NCBI GenBank assembly: GCA_937901465.1
Contig: CALGTU010000197.1
Coordinates: 1 to 17,027, forward strand
Direction: 5' to 3'
Origin: an uncultured Clostridia bacterium
Lineage (GTDB): Bacteria; Bacillota; Clostridia; Oscillospirales; Ruminococcaceae
Length of the DNA stretch: 17,027 nucleotides
Numbering within the stretch: position 1 is the first letter of the stretch; the number at the start of each line of letters is the position of its first letter. Below the pieces are notes generated by a model. The model saw only the letters and a list, made by a program, of their open reading frames with translations. It was not told where the DNA came from and ran no database searches. Both the position numbers and the translations under genes were made by a program. Positions 6,575-13,423 of this stretch are shown piece after piece.

Positions 6575-6626
6575 ACATCGACTGCTGTCGTTGTATTTTT
6601 ATTATAGCATCATCAGCAGTCGATGT
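6575..6626. promoter_or_regulatory. 13-bp inverted repeat flanking the cassette promoter (operator)
   Basis: ACATCGACTGCTG (6575-6587) and CAGCAGTCGATGT (6614-6626) are perfect inverted copies with a 26-bp spacer. One arm covers the -35 and spacer; the other lies just after the start point. The left site extends into a nearly palindromic 20-mer (6575-6594, ACA-CGAC core on each side). The layout suggests two operator sites bound cooperatively by a repressor, the RHH protein being the obvious candidate. Confidence 0.65.
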
Positions 6627-6629
6627 CAA
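6601..6629 (-). promoter_or_regulatory. Consensus sigma-A promoter of the cassette operon
   Basis: On the minus strand, TTGACA (6629-6624), a 17-bp spacer and TATAAT (6606-6601) form a perfect consensus promoter. This is the strongest promoter in the window and suggests that tight repression is needed. Confidence 0.85.
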
Positions 6630-6655
6630 TAGTTTTTTTAAAAATTCAAAAACAA

Positions 6656-6684
6656 ATGGCAAGGGAAGTAAATCTCCTTGCCAT
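6656..6684 (-). terminator. Terminator upstream of the cassette promoter
   Basis: A 9-bp perfect stem (ATGGCAAGG 6656-6664 and CCTTGCCAT 6676-6684) is followed on the minus strand by a U-rich tract (TTTGTTTTTGAATTTTT). It lies 13 bp after the tnpV remnant stop and probably was that gene's terminator. Confidence 0.6.
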
Positions 6685-6696
6685 ACCGTGTTTTAG

Positions 6697-6813
6697 TTAG
6701 CTATAAATTATATCATTATTTACGATTTCTGTGGCTCTGCTGCGAATGTTGTTCATCCGAGCAACCCACTCCATTTGGTTATCTGTTTTGAGTTGTTCGG
6801 TGAACCAAACCAT
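6697..6813 (-). pseudogene. tnpV: tnpV remnant (C-terminal 38 codons)
   Basis: The minus strand encodes a 38-residue stretch from ATG (6813) to TAA (6697) whose sequence, TEQLKTDNQMEWVARMNNIR followed by EIVNNDIIYS, matches the C-terminus of TnpV, a roughly 110-residue protein of unknown role found on clostridial conjugative transposons. The N-terminal two thirds are absent and an in-frame stop lies three codons upstream. The ATG is a normal internal position with no ribosome site, so this is a fossil. It is direct evidence that a transposon-related element was once at this locus. Confidence 0.75.
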
Positions 6814-6842
6814 ACAAACTTAAGTGGATTTTTGAGAGAAAA

Positions 6843-6869
6843 AAAGCGTCAGGGATTACCTGACGCTTT
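6843..6869. terminator. Hairpin terminator in the mobile-element debris
   Basis: A perfect 11-bp stem, AAAGCGTCAGG (6843-6853) and CCTGACGCTTT (6859-6869), with a GATTA loop. The minus strand continues in seven Ts (TTTTTTTCTC), fitting termination of a minus-strand gene that ended near 6880. Confidence 0.75.
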
Positions 6870-6878
6870 CTCTTTAAC

Positions 6879-6965
6879 CTACAAATTCCATACTATTTCT
6901 GCATCGCCGTTTTCATGTATCAGAATCATAGCAACGGATTTTTCTTGATATATTGCTGAACAATG
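6879..6965 (-). pseudogene. 28-codon gene-end fragment before the terminator
   Basis: Between stops, one minus-strand frame reads IYQEKSVAMILIHENG followed by DAEIVWNL and a TAG at 6879-6881, ten bases before the hairpin. It has the composition of real protein and is placed as the end of a gene, but has no start codon and no upstream continuation. A second short frame, beginning MGKYLTLFSNI after GGAG at 6996-6975, is shifted relative to it. Identity unknown. Confidence 0.35.
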
Positions 6966-6997
6966 TTAAATACTTACCCATATTTTCTCCTTTTTCT

Positions 6998-7459
6998 TTA
7001 CCGAATTACGCCACCTACTCTTTTCAACGCATCATAGACTTTATTGAAAATAACCTGATTGGGATAATACTTATAATTCGAAAAGACCTTTATGCCACTT
7101 CTGTTGTAATATTCAAGTATCGCAGCGGCACAACCCGCACTTCTGCTCTGCCCGTATTCACACTGACAGATGATATCAAGCCCGTCTTCTTTGGCTTTCT
7201 TTATGAATTTAGCAAGGTCATCTGCTTCGGGGAAGTAGGTTTCATAAGTAAAGCCATAGTTCTTTAAACTGCTTATGTCGATATCGTGGATACCGACCAT
7301 AAAAAATCTGTCGCACTTGCCCGAGTAATCGATAGGCTCATAGTCTTCGGGAGTTCTCTTCGAAGGCGGATCGTAAAAACTTATTACAGCAGTGTTTTCG
7401 GGCAGACCTTCTTTCAATAACTTCTCCATAGCCTCGCGTGAAAAAATGCGTACTTTCAT
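6998..7459 (-). CDS. CX5R phosphatase, copy 2 with altered C-terminus
   Basis: A 153-residue protein, identical to copy 1 through residue 146 (same ATG choice, same CX5R loop C100-R106, same AGGAGG ribosome site). The last ten residues of copy 1 are replaced by RVGGVIR because the homology stops at 7021 and the frame runs on into cassette sequence until a TAA at 6998. The catalytic domain is intact, so both copies could be active. There is no terminator immediately after the stop; the next hairpin is at 6843-6869. This is either the element-borne allele or the resident copy cut at its 3' end. Confidence 0.75.
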   Translation of the reverse strand: MKVRIFSREAMEKLLKEGLPENTAVISFYDPPSKRTPEDYEPIDYSGKCDRFFMVGIHDIDISSLKNYGFTYETYFPEADDLAKFIKKAKEDGLDIICQCEYGQSRSAGCAAAILEYYNRSGIKVFSNYKYYPNQVIFNKVYDALKRVGGVIR

Positions 7460-7554
7460 ATTATCATCCTCCTTGAATTTCATAAGGGAAAACTTTCTCT
7501 TTTTATATTATACCACAAGAGGTGTCCGTTTCCCCACACAGTAAAATCTGACCT
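7021..7554. repeat. 534-bp direct repeat, right copy
   Basis: The partner of 3147-3680. It begins right after the novel 3' end of phosphatase copy 2 and ends 95 bp upstream of its start codon. Beyond 7554 the sequence is unrelated to that beyond 3680. Confidence 0.93.
7507..7515 (-). promoter_or_regulatory. Extended -10 promoter of phosphatase copy 2
   Basis: TGGTATAAT is conserved from copy 1. Three of the seven inter-copy differences lie upstream of it and three in the leader between it and the ribosome site, with one beside the ribosome site, so promoter strength may differ between copies. Confidence 0.5.
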
Positions 7555-7585
7555 GATTTTTGATTATTCGTCACCCTTATATAAT

Positions 7586-7622
7586 TCGTAAAAAACAGAG
7601 AAATCCCTTCAATTTTTTACGA
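7586..7622. repeat. 10-bp inverted repeat in the gap before the kinase terminator
   Basis: TCGTAAAAAA (7586-7595) and TTTTTTACGA (7613-7622) are perfect inverted copies with a 17-bp spacer. No gene or clear promoter accompanies it; the 7555-7690 gap holds nothing else recognisable. It may be a regulatory dyad or a relic, or a chance match in AT-rich DNA. Confidence 0.3.
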
Positions 7623-7690
7623 TAATTTACAGAGATTTAATAAGTGGATTTTATAGATGAAATCGTCAGAAAGAATTATTAGAATGAAAA

Positions 7691-7714
7691 ACCCCTCTCA
7701 TAAAAGAGAGGGGT
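7691..7714 (-). terminator. Terminator of the permease-ATPase-RR-HK operon
   Basis: A 9-bp perfect stem, ACCCCTCTC (7691-7699) and GAGAGGGGT (7706-7714), with the minus strand continuing in TTTTTC. It lies 13 bp past the histidine kinase stop. Its sequence is nearly the same as the hairpin at 12947-12967. Confidence 0.9.
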
Positions 7715-7727
7715 ATCCGTTTATTCA

Positions 7728-8951
7728 TCACGCTTTGTTAAATACTGTCGTAACGCACATATTTTTGTCTTTGATTTCTGCGAATATTTCTCCGTTCATC
7801 TTATGCATAAGTTGTCGGCAGATGTAAAGCCCTAAGCCACTGCCTTTCTGATTTTCGGCATTCTGTCCTCGCCAGAAACTATCAAAGATGTGTGGTAAAT
7901 CGGTATCGGGAAGAGTGCATCCGCTACTTCTGACAGCGACAAGAATACACCCGTCCTCTTCGGAAAATGCTATGGAAATTTCCTTTCCGTCACCGTATTT
8001 TATCGCGTTTTCCATAATGTTCTGCAAAACTTCAACGCTTCGGTTAAAGTCGCCCGTTATAAGACAATCGCTGTATTCCCCGACAGTAAAATCTGTTTTT
8101 ATAAGCGACAGTTTTTCTGTATAGTAAATCTTTATTTTCGTTACAAGTTCAGAAAGATAGAATTCGCCCATATTGACATCAAGGCTTAAAAAGTCCTCTC
8201 TTGATGCAGTTATGATTTCTGTTACATAGCCCTCGATTTCGTCAGCCTTTGCGTTTATATTCTCTGCGATTTCAAGTTGTTTTTCCTTGTCGGTATAAAG
8301 CCCTTTCGAGAGTGCTTTTGAATAAAGTTTTATCGCCGAAAGAGGAGTCTTTATATCGTGGGATAAAGAAAGCAGAAGCATTTTCTTTTCTCTCTGAAGA
8401 CCGAGTTCGCGTTCTTTCTGTTGTTCCATATTCTCACGGAGCATATCCACACCCCATATAAATTTACCGAAAAATTTATTTTTCGTTTCCTTTACGGGTG
8501 TTATGAGATTTCCCTTTGAAAGTTCATAGGGAACATCTGTCAGTTTCTCAAACGGACTTAAAATTTTCACTCTTATATAAACCATAACACCGATAATAAG
8601 AACTGCCATAATCAGAAGAATTATATTGACTGTTAAAAGAAGATTTGTTCTCTCTGAATTTTCATTCCTCTTATAATCAAAACGATAGAGTTTTCCGTTT
8701 ATTTCTCTTATGACATAATCGCTGTCAGAATTATAGAAATCGTCATTTTGCTCTGTGATTGCCGTTATAAATTCACATTCCGAAATATCGGGTGTATCGC
8801 CGTTTTTAATTACCTTTACAAGCCTTGAAACCTCGACAAGATAAGGTCTTCCACTCTCTTTGTTTTCCTTTAAGAGTATAACATCTGCCGAAACGAAAAC
8901 TGCAATTATAACGAAAATCACAACAGCAAAAATTCTGTTAAACGCTTTCAT
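7728..8951 (-). CDS. Sensor histidine kinase
   Basis: A 407-residue membrane sensor kinase. I place the start at 8951 (MKAFNRIFAVVIFVIIAVFV), inside the end of the regulator gene (14-bp overlap, GGGGAGTGG ribosome site); a longer frame exists but would overlap by 74 bp. Two membrane helices at about 7-27 and 104-127 enclose an 80-residue outer domain. A HAMP-like linker follows, then the phospho-acceptor SHDIKTPL with H198, the N-box NIMENAIKYG (N315) and the G-box KGSGLGLYI (369-377). It phosphorylates the partner response regulator and probably responds to an envelope or peptide stress. It is the last gene of its operon. Confidence 0.93.
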   Translation of the reverse strand: MKAFNRIFAVVIFVIIAVFVSADVILLKENKESGRPYLVEVSRLVKVIKNGDTPDISECEFITAITEQNDDFYNSDSDYVIREINGKLYRFDYKRNENSERTNLLLTVNIILLIMAVLIIGVMVYIRVKILSPFEKLTDVPYELSKGNLITPVKETKNKFFGKFIWGVDMLRENMEQQKERELGLQREKKMLLLSLSHDIKTPLSAIKLYSKALSKGLYTDKEKQLEIAENINAKADEIEGYVTEIITASREDFLSLDVNMGEFYLSELVTKIKIYYTEKLSLIKTDFTVGEYSDCLITGDFNRSVEVLQNIMENAIKYGDGKEISIAFSEEDGCILVAVRSSGCTLPDTDLPHIFDSFWRGQNAENQKGSGLGLYICRQLMHKMNGEIFAEIKDKNMCVTTVFNKA

Positions 8952-9606
8952 ATTTATAGCCCACTCCCCAGACTGTCTGAATGTGCTTCGGATTTTTAGG
9001 GTCATCCTCAATCTTCTGACGAAGCCACTTTATATGAACAGTAAGCGTCTGCTGTTCAGAAAAACTGTCGCTTCCCCATATCTGATTGAAAAGATACTCT
9101 TTTGTGAGAGTTTTTCCCTTGTTTTCAATGAGAAGAGAAAGAAGGTCAAATTCCTTTGATGTCATTTCGATTTTGATATTGTTTTTATAAACGGAATTAC
9201 TCACTTTATTGATTCGTATTTCTCCGTCGATAATTTCATCAAGGGCATATCTTCTTTTAAAAATCCCACCGATTTTTGCAAGCATAATGTCAATATCATA
9301 AGGCTTTTCGATATAATCGTCAGCACCCGCAATAAGCCCGTTCAGTTTATCCTCTTTATCGGTTTTTGCACTCACTATCAGTATGGGAGTGTTGCTGTCC
9401 TCACGGATTTTTTTACATACCGCAAAACCGTCTATTCCGGGTAGCATTATATCAAGCACAACAAGCCTTGCCCCGTATCTTTCATACAGTGACAAAGCCG
9501 TTTCTCCCGTGTCTGCTACCGATACAACATAATTTTCCCTACGGAGAAAATCACACAGAAGTTCTGATATTTCTTTATTATCCTCAACTATAAGAATGTC
9601 AGTCAT
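8938..9606 (-). CDS. OmpR/PhoB-family response regulator
   Basis: A 222-residue regulator. The receiver domain (1-115) has the acidic pair E8-D9, phospho-acceptor D52 in VVLDIMLPGIDG, S79 and K101 in the KPY motif. A winged-helix effector domain follows at about 125-220 (KEFDLLSLLIENKGKTLTKE, TLTVHIKWLRQKIEDDP, IQTVWGVGYKY). The start ATG is preceded by GAAAGGATAG. It overlaps the kinase gene and follows the ABC ATPase gene by 56 bp. It most likely activates the promoter of this operon, which would make the transporter self-controlled. Confidence 0.94.
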   Translation of the reverse strand: MTDILIVEDNKEISELLCDFLRRENYVVSVADTGETALSLYERYGARLVVLDIMLPGIDGFAVCKKIREDSNTPILIVSAKTDKEDKLNGLIAGADDYIEKPYDIDIMLAKIGGIFKRRYALDEIIDGEIRINKVSNSVYKNNIKIEMTSKEFDLLSLLIENKGKTLTKEYLFNQIWGSDSFSEQQTLTVHIKWLRQKIEDDPKNPKHIQTVWGVGYKYESV

Positions 9607-9631
9607 AATCTATCCTTTCAAATGGGAATAA

Positions 9632-9653
9632 GGGCGACAGTATTTTGCCGCCC
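9632..9653 (-). promoter_or_regulatory. Hairpin between ATPase and regulator genes (possible attenuator)
   Basis: Minus-strand GGGCGGC-N8-GTCGCCC forms a 7-bp stem with one G:U pair, followed by TTATT rather than a long U run. It sits between the ATPase stop and the response regulator start. It could be a weak terminator giving more transporter than regulator transcript, or an mRNA-stability hairpin. Confidence 0.45.
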
Positions 9654-9662
9654 GTATTCGCC

Positions 9663-10427
9663 TTACCAACCAAGTTCTAAAAGCCAGTTGTTAAGCGCTC
9701 TTTCACGCTCTCTCATCTGCGAATTGTTTTCGCATTTTCCGAGGTTGTATTCGCCTTTTATATTTCCATCAACTATATAGAGCACTCTTGTGCATTTAGC
9801 AGCAACCTTTGAATCGTGAGTTACCATCATAATTGTTGTGCCGTCTGCATTGAGTTTCTGAAGTTCTTCCATAACTTCATCTGATGATGTTCTGTTGAGC
9901 GCACCCGTAGGTTCGTCGGCAAAAATCATCTTGGGGTTATTTATCATACTGCGACAGATGCAGGCTCTCTGTAACTGTCCTCCCGAAACCTCGTTTATGT
10001 CGTTATCGGCAATGTCGATAATACCGAGTCTGCGCATTAAATCCTGCCCACGCTGCATAGTTTCCTTGCGTGTTTCGGTGTTCTTATTTGATTGTACAGC
10101 AGGGAGTATTATGTTGTCAAGTAATGTGAGATTTTTAAGCATATACATCTGCTGAAAGATAAATCCCATTTCGTCAAGTCTTAAATCAGCGAGTTTCTTT
10201 TCACTCATTTCTGCGATGTTCTTTCCGCAGAATTTCGCTTCGCCCGATGTAATTCCGTCCATACCCGAAACGGCATATAAAAGTGTTGATTTTCCCGAGC
10301 CCGAGGGGCCCATTATGGCTACCATTTCGCCGTCCTCAACAGTAAAGTTTACATTCTTGAGAACATTGTTCTGACGCTTGTTTACGATATATGTCTTGCA
10401 GAGGTCTTTTACTTCTAAAATATTCAT
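9663..10427 (-). CDS. ABC transporter ATP-binding protein (MacB/LolD/BceA type)
   Basis: A 254-residue ATPase for the FtsX-type permease encoded just upstream (14-bp gap). Motifs are Walker A GPSGSGKST (40-48), Q-loop FIFQQMYML (about 89-97), signature VSGGQLQRA (147-155), Walker B MIFADEPTGAL (167-177) and H-loop H204. The N-terminal part (ILEVKDLCKTYIVNKRQNNV) is characteristic of the MacB/LolD branch, which drives mechanotransmission rather than ordinary transport. The D-loop reads ALNRTSS, with Asn where Asp is usual; this occurs in Gram-positive members. The C-terminal tail (NNSQMRERERALNNWLLELG) is an unusual charged extension of about 25 residues. Confidence 0.94.
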   Translation of the reverse strand: MNILEVKDLCKTYIVNKRQNNVLKNVNFTVEDGEMVAIMGPSGSGKSTLLYAVSGMDGITSGEAKFCGKNIAEMSEKKLADLRLDEMGFIFQQMYMLKNLTLLDNIILPAVQSNKNTETRKETMQRGQDLMRRLGIIDIADNDINEVSGGQLQRACICRSMINNPKMIFADEPTGALNRTSSDEVMEELQKLNADGTTIMMVTHDSKVAAKCTRVLYIVDGNIKGEYNLGKCENNSQMRERERALNNWLLELGW

Positions 10428-10441
10428 AACTGTTTCCTTTC

Positions 10442-12814
10442 TTACTCAATGTTGGCAGTATCTGATGATTTGATTTTTCTTGTGTAGAGCGATGTTAAAA
10501 ATGCACTCATAGTTGTTGTCAGAAGAACTACAATCGGGAAAACGAGATAGAGTTCCATAGGATTTGTAATGTAATCAACCGCAAGTTCCATACCCATCAT
10601 CTTGAAAATCGGGTCGATGCAGAGATGTGTGAGTGGCATCGAGAAAATTTCTGCGATAATAACCGCAATAATTCCCACAAATAAAAATCTTAATGTGTGA
10701 TAAGCATAGATTTTTCCGTTTCGTGTGCCTACTGCCTTCATAAGTGCGATTTCGCCCTGCTCCTTTGCTATGAAAGAACGTTCCATAAGAACGGTTATGA
10801 GTGCAGATAAAACTATTGTGAGAACTGCTACAAGGGATTTTACCGCAGCAAGAGTTTCGGTAACGCCTAACATATCTGATGTTTCTTCAGCACAACTTTT
10901 TATATTTTCATAATCCGAGAAAATTCTCTTGATTTCTTCAATTCTGCGTTCAGCCTCTTTATCATCGGGATTGTCGGTAAACATAATCTGTGTGCCTATA
11001 GCACCGTTTGCCTGAACATAATTTATATACTCGTCGCTGTGAAGTCTTATGCCGTTCCCTTGCTGATTCATCGACTGAAAGAATGCCGAGATGATATATT
11101 CCTTATCGCCGTCAATGGTTTTTATTATAATTGTATCGCCTATATCTGCTTTAAGGTTTTCTGCCGAAAGTCTTGTTATTGCGATTTCGTTTGTGTTCTG
11201 TGGCATTGTTCCACCTGTATATTCATACATATCCATTGTCGTACCTGTGCCTTGATATATAGGAACACTGATTTCAGTTTCTCCGTGAACAACAGGCAGG
11301 GAAAATATCATTTCACGATAACATTTTGAGGGTATATTATTTTCTGCAAGAGTTTTTTCCATATCATCAAGATGCTTTTCGAGTTTTTCACGGCCACCTT
11401 CCGACATACACTCCTGAAATATTTCACTGTCAGAACTATATACATCGCAGTCAGCCCAGCCGAAAGTTGTTGAAAGGCTTCCGCTGTTCATTGTGGCAAC
11501 AGTGTTTGAAAGTATAAATATAAGGGAAAGACAAAGCACAAATGTAAGAGTAATAATGCTGTATCTTTTAGGTGCGCTTACAATATCGTTAAGTGCAAGG
11601 AAAGATGTTGCAGAGAGTTTTGATTTTCCAAGGCTCATAATGCTCTTTTTACGGAAGCGTTCACCCGTCTGACCGTTTCTTATTGCATCAATGGGAGTGA
11701 GTTTCTTGACCTTGCCTGTGCATCCATAGCAGAAAAGAAGAATTACCGCTATTACAAACACAGCACAGAGAATATTAAGTATAACAGGATTCTGATTGCT
11801 TATAATAATTGATTGTGAAGAAACACTCATAAGCATTTTTCCGAACGGGAAACTAAGGAAAAGTCCGATAACAGAACCGATTACAGAAAGTCCTGCATAT
11901 TTTACAAGATAAAGCCCACGGATTTTGAAGTTGCTGATACCTATTGCTTTCATAACACCGATTTCACGGAATTCTTCTGAAAGTGTAAAGGTGATTGTAA
12001 AATGAAGAACTACGAAAGCGATTGCGATAAGTATTAAACTTACTACAAGAAGCAGACCGACAACAATCATATCAAATATATATGTAAATTCCATAAAGGC
12101 TCTGTCCATTGTAAGAATACTGTTGTTGATAAGAGGTTTCGATTCTTCAATCACTGTATCAACATCCGAAGAATATATGTAGACAATAGAACCACCGTAA
12201 TATTCTTCTGTATTTTCTTCAGAAAGAAAATAATTAAAATCTTCCTCGCTTATAATGTATCTTGCAAAATTTATCTGATTCGAGCCGAAAAGTGCGTCCT
12301 TTATCTTGCCTGCAAGAGTAAATTCACGGCTTACTCCGTTTACTTCAATGGTAAGTTTATCGCCGATATCAGCACCGATAGCGTCAGCCCTGCTTTCTGT
12401 CATATAGAATTCGCCCTGATTTACTGTTTCAAGGATACTTCCATCGGGCAGAAAATAATTCAGACAAATATCACTGTGAATCATATTCGTTCCTATATCA
12501 ACGACTTTGTCCTCGTCATCAAAGGCAAAATTATCTTTCGTCAGAAACAGCATTTTTTCTTCTGAATAGCGTTCAACTGCATCTGTCGAATTCATCGTTT
12601 CATCAATATCAACCGAGAGATTTTTATTAAATGTAATCACGAGATAATCAGGCGCATCCGCCATTTCAAAATAATTGTCAAGCGCCGTTGTAACGCTTAA
12701 AATGTTGTTTACGCTTGATGATACGAACATTGTCGCGAGTATGATAAATACAAGCAGAATAACATTCATAGCCTTTTTTCGTTTAAGGTCTTTTTTCAGT
12801 ATATTGAGATACAT
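10442..12814 (-). CDS. FtsX-domain ABC transporter permease (two FtsX units)
   Basis: A 790-residue permease. The start is the ATG at 12814 (MYLNILKKDLKRKKAMN), with GAAAGGAGC 6 bp upstream. The layout is a first helix (about 17-36), a large outer domain (37-245), three helices around 247-274, 305-325 and 345-366 with the FtsX motif (EEFREIGVMKAIGISNFKIR), then KKLTPIDAIRNGQ. A second unit follows: helix at about 418-440, outer domain (about 441-655), and three more helices with the matching EQGEIALMKAVGTRNGKIYA motif. This 4+4 arrangement with two outer domains is the MacB-like/duplicated-FtsX export type. Together with the downstream two-component genes it suggests antimicrobial-peptide or envelope-stress detoxification. 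The substrate is not determined. Confidence 0.92.
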   Translation of the reverse strand: MYLNILKKDLKRKKAMNVILLVFIILATMFVSSSVNNILSVTTALDNYFEMADAPDYLVITFNKNLSVDIDETMNSTDAVERYSEEKMLFLTKDNFAFDDEDKVVDIGTNMIHSDICLNYFLPDGSILETVNQGEFYMTESRADAIGADIGDKLTIEVNGVSREFTLAGKIKDALFGSNQINFARYIISEEDFNYFLSEENTEEYYGGSIVYIYSSDVDTVIEESKPLINNSILTMDRAFMEFTYIFDMIVVGLLLVVSLILIAIAFVVLHFTITFTLSEEFREIGVMKAIGISNFKIRGLYLVKYAGLSVIGSVIGLFLSFPFGKMLMSVSSQSIIISNQNPVILNILCAVFVIAVILLFCYGCTGKVKKLTPIDAIRNGQTGERFRKKSIMSLGKSKLSATSFLALNDIVSAPKRYSIITLTFVLCLSLIFILSNTVATMNSGSLSTTFGWADCDVYSSDSEIFQECMSEGGREKLEKHLDDMEKTLAENNIPSKCYREMIFSLPVVHGETEISVPIYQGTGTTMDMYEYTGGTMPQNTNEIAITRLSAENLKADIGDTIIIKTIDGDKEYIISAFFQSMNQQGNGIRLHSDEYINYVQANGAIGTQIMFTDNPDDKEAERRIEEIKRIFSDYENIKSCAEETSDMLGVTETLAAVKSLVAVLTIVLSALITVLMERSFIAKEQGEIALMKAVGTRNGKIYAYHTLRFLFVGIIAVIIAEIFSMPLTHLCIDPIFKMMGMELAVDYITNPMELYLVFPIVVLLTTTMSAFLTSLYTRKIKSSDTANIE

Positions 12815-12833
12815 TTTTATGCTCCTTTCATCG

Positions 12834-12851
12834 TTGTAACCTGATTGTAGC
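12834..12851. promoter_or_regulatory. Direct repeat near the permease operon start (possible RR box)
   Basis: TTGTAAC (12834-12840) and TTGTAGC (12845-12851) are direct repeats with an 11-bp period, as OmpR-family regulators prefer. They lie in the operon leader, close to the ribosome site, and on the minus strand overlap a TG-extended TACAAT. The assignment is speculative. Confidence 0.3.
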
Positions 12852-12900
12852 ATATAAATTATTAAATAATCCTTAAATATTTTTCATAGGGTCTGAGTTT

Positions 12901-12928
12901 ATTTTATCATATTCTCATGAAAATGCAA
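12901..12928 (-). promoter_or_regulatory. Putative promoter of the permease-ATPase-RR-HK operon
   Basis: Minus-strand TTGCAT (12928-12923), 16-bp spacer and TAAAAT (12906-12901) fit a sigma-A promoter with a leader of about 80 nt. An alternative -10 (TACAAT, 12849-12844, with TG before it) has no good -35 and might need an activator. Confidence 0.45.
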
Positions 12929-12946
12929 TTTTCGGGCAAAAAATAA

Positions 12947-12967
12947 CCCCTCTCATAAAGAGAGGGG
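12947..12967 (-). terminator. Terminator upstream of the permease operon
   Basis: CCCCTCTC (12947-12954), loop ATAAA and GAGAGGGG (12960-12967) form a perfect 8-bp stem; the minus strand continues TTATTTTTT. It ends transcripts coming from the small membrane gene at 13064-13273 or from beyond. Confidence 0.88.
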
Positions 12968-13063
12968 AGAATTCACCTGTCAGAAAAACCATTCCATAGC
13001 ACTATCTATGATAATCTTCAAATCACCTTGTATTGAGTAGCTTTTAATTATATTAACCTGTAT

Positions 13064-13273
13064 TTAGTTCATATTAAGAAATGCAGAAATACACCCTATC
13101 AGAATAAATAAAATAAATATACCAATGCTTATACCACCTATAATAAATGGCAGTTTTGATTTTGAATTTGATTTTTTCTTTTTTAATGTGTATATCACAA
13201 AGCTAATACAAGTAATTATTATTGGCAGTAGAATTATAGAATATAAAATAATGTAAGTAGTAGTAATATTCAT
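13064..13273 (-). CDS. Small two-helix membrane protein
   Basis: A 69-residue protein of unknown function. I start it at the ATG at 13273 (MNITTTYIILYSIILLPI), 8 bp after AAAGGAG; the GTG three codons earlier is too close to that site. Two hydrophobic helices (about 6-29 and 43-65) are joined by the basic loop KKKKSNSKSK. No Cys-rich, leader or toxin signature is evident, although the helix-basic loop-helix design is also seen in small immunity proteins and holin-like proteins. It stands alone, with an AT-rich 150-bp region upstream holding no convincing promoter, and the 90 bp downstream lead to the 12947-12967 terminator. Confidence 0.6.
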   Translation of the reverse strand: MNITTTYIILYSIILLPIIITCISFVIYTLKKKKSNSKSKLPFIIGGISIGIFILFILIGCISAFLNMN

Positions 13274-13423
13274 GTCTCTCACTCCTTTAACTGATATCTT
13301 TATCGTATAACTCCTTTTTTGACTATTTTAACTCTTTTTATGAAAAAAGATTAATAATTACCTAATTATAATTTAATGGTGAAACCTGAAATTTGTGGGT
13401 GAGATTGAATATCCCTTTAATAC

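Larger units (their letters stand above)
3681..7020. mobile_element. Accessory cassette between the two 534-bp repeats
   Basis: A 3340-bp block holds four minus-strand genes, their terminator and promoter, and truncated transposon-related sequence at its right end. Its gene content is unlike the export and regulatory operons on both sides. No integrase, full transposase, terminal inverted repeats or att core was found. The simplest reading is that a circular or linear element carrying its own copy of the phosphatase gene recombined with the resident copy (Campbell-type), giving one hybrid copy at each end. That history is inferred; the repeat structure is directly seen. Confidence 0.5.

Noticed and set aside
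3147..7554. The 534-bp repeats as an insertion sequence or composite transposon
   Set aside because: The repeats contain only a phosphatase gene, with no transposase, no terminal inverted repeats and no target-site duplication seen.
7728..12814. Naming the operon bceRSAB/vanRS or assigning bacitracin resistance
   Set aside because: The permease has two FtsX units each with a large outer domain, unlike the ten-helix BceB layout with one such domain, so only the general class is supported.
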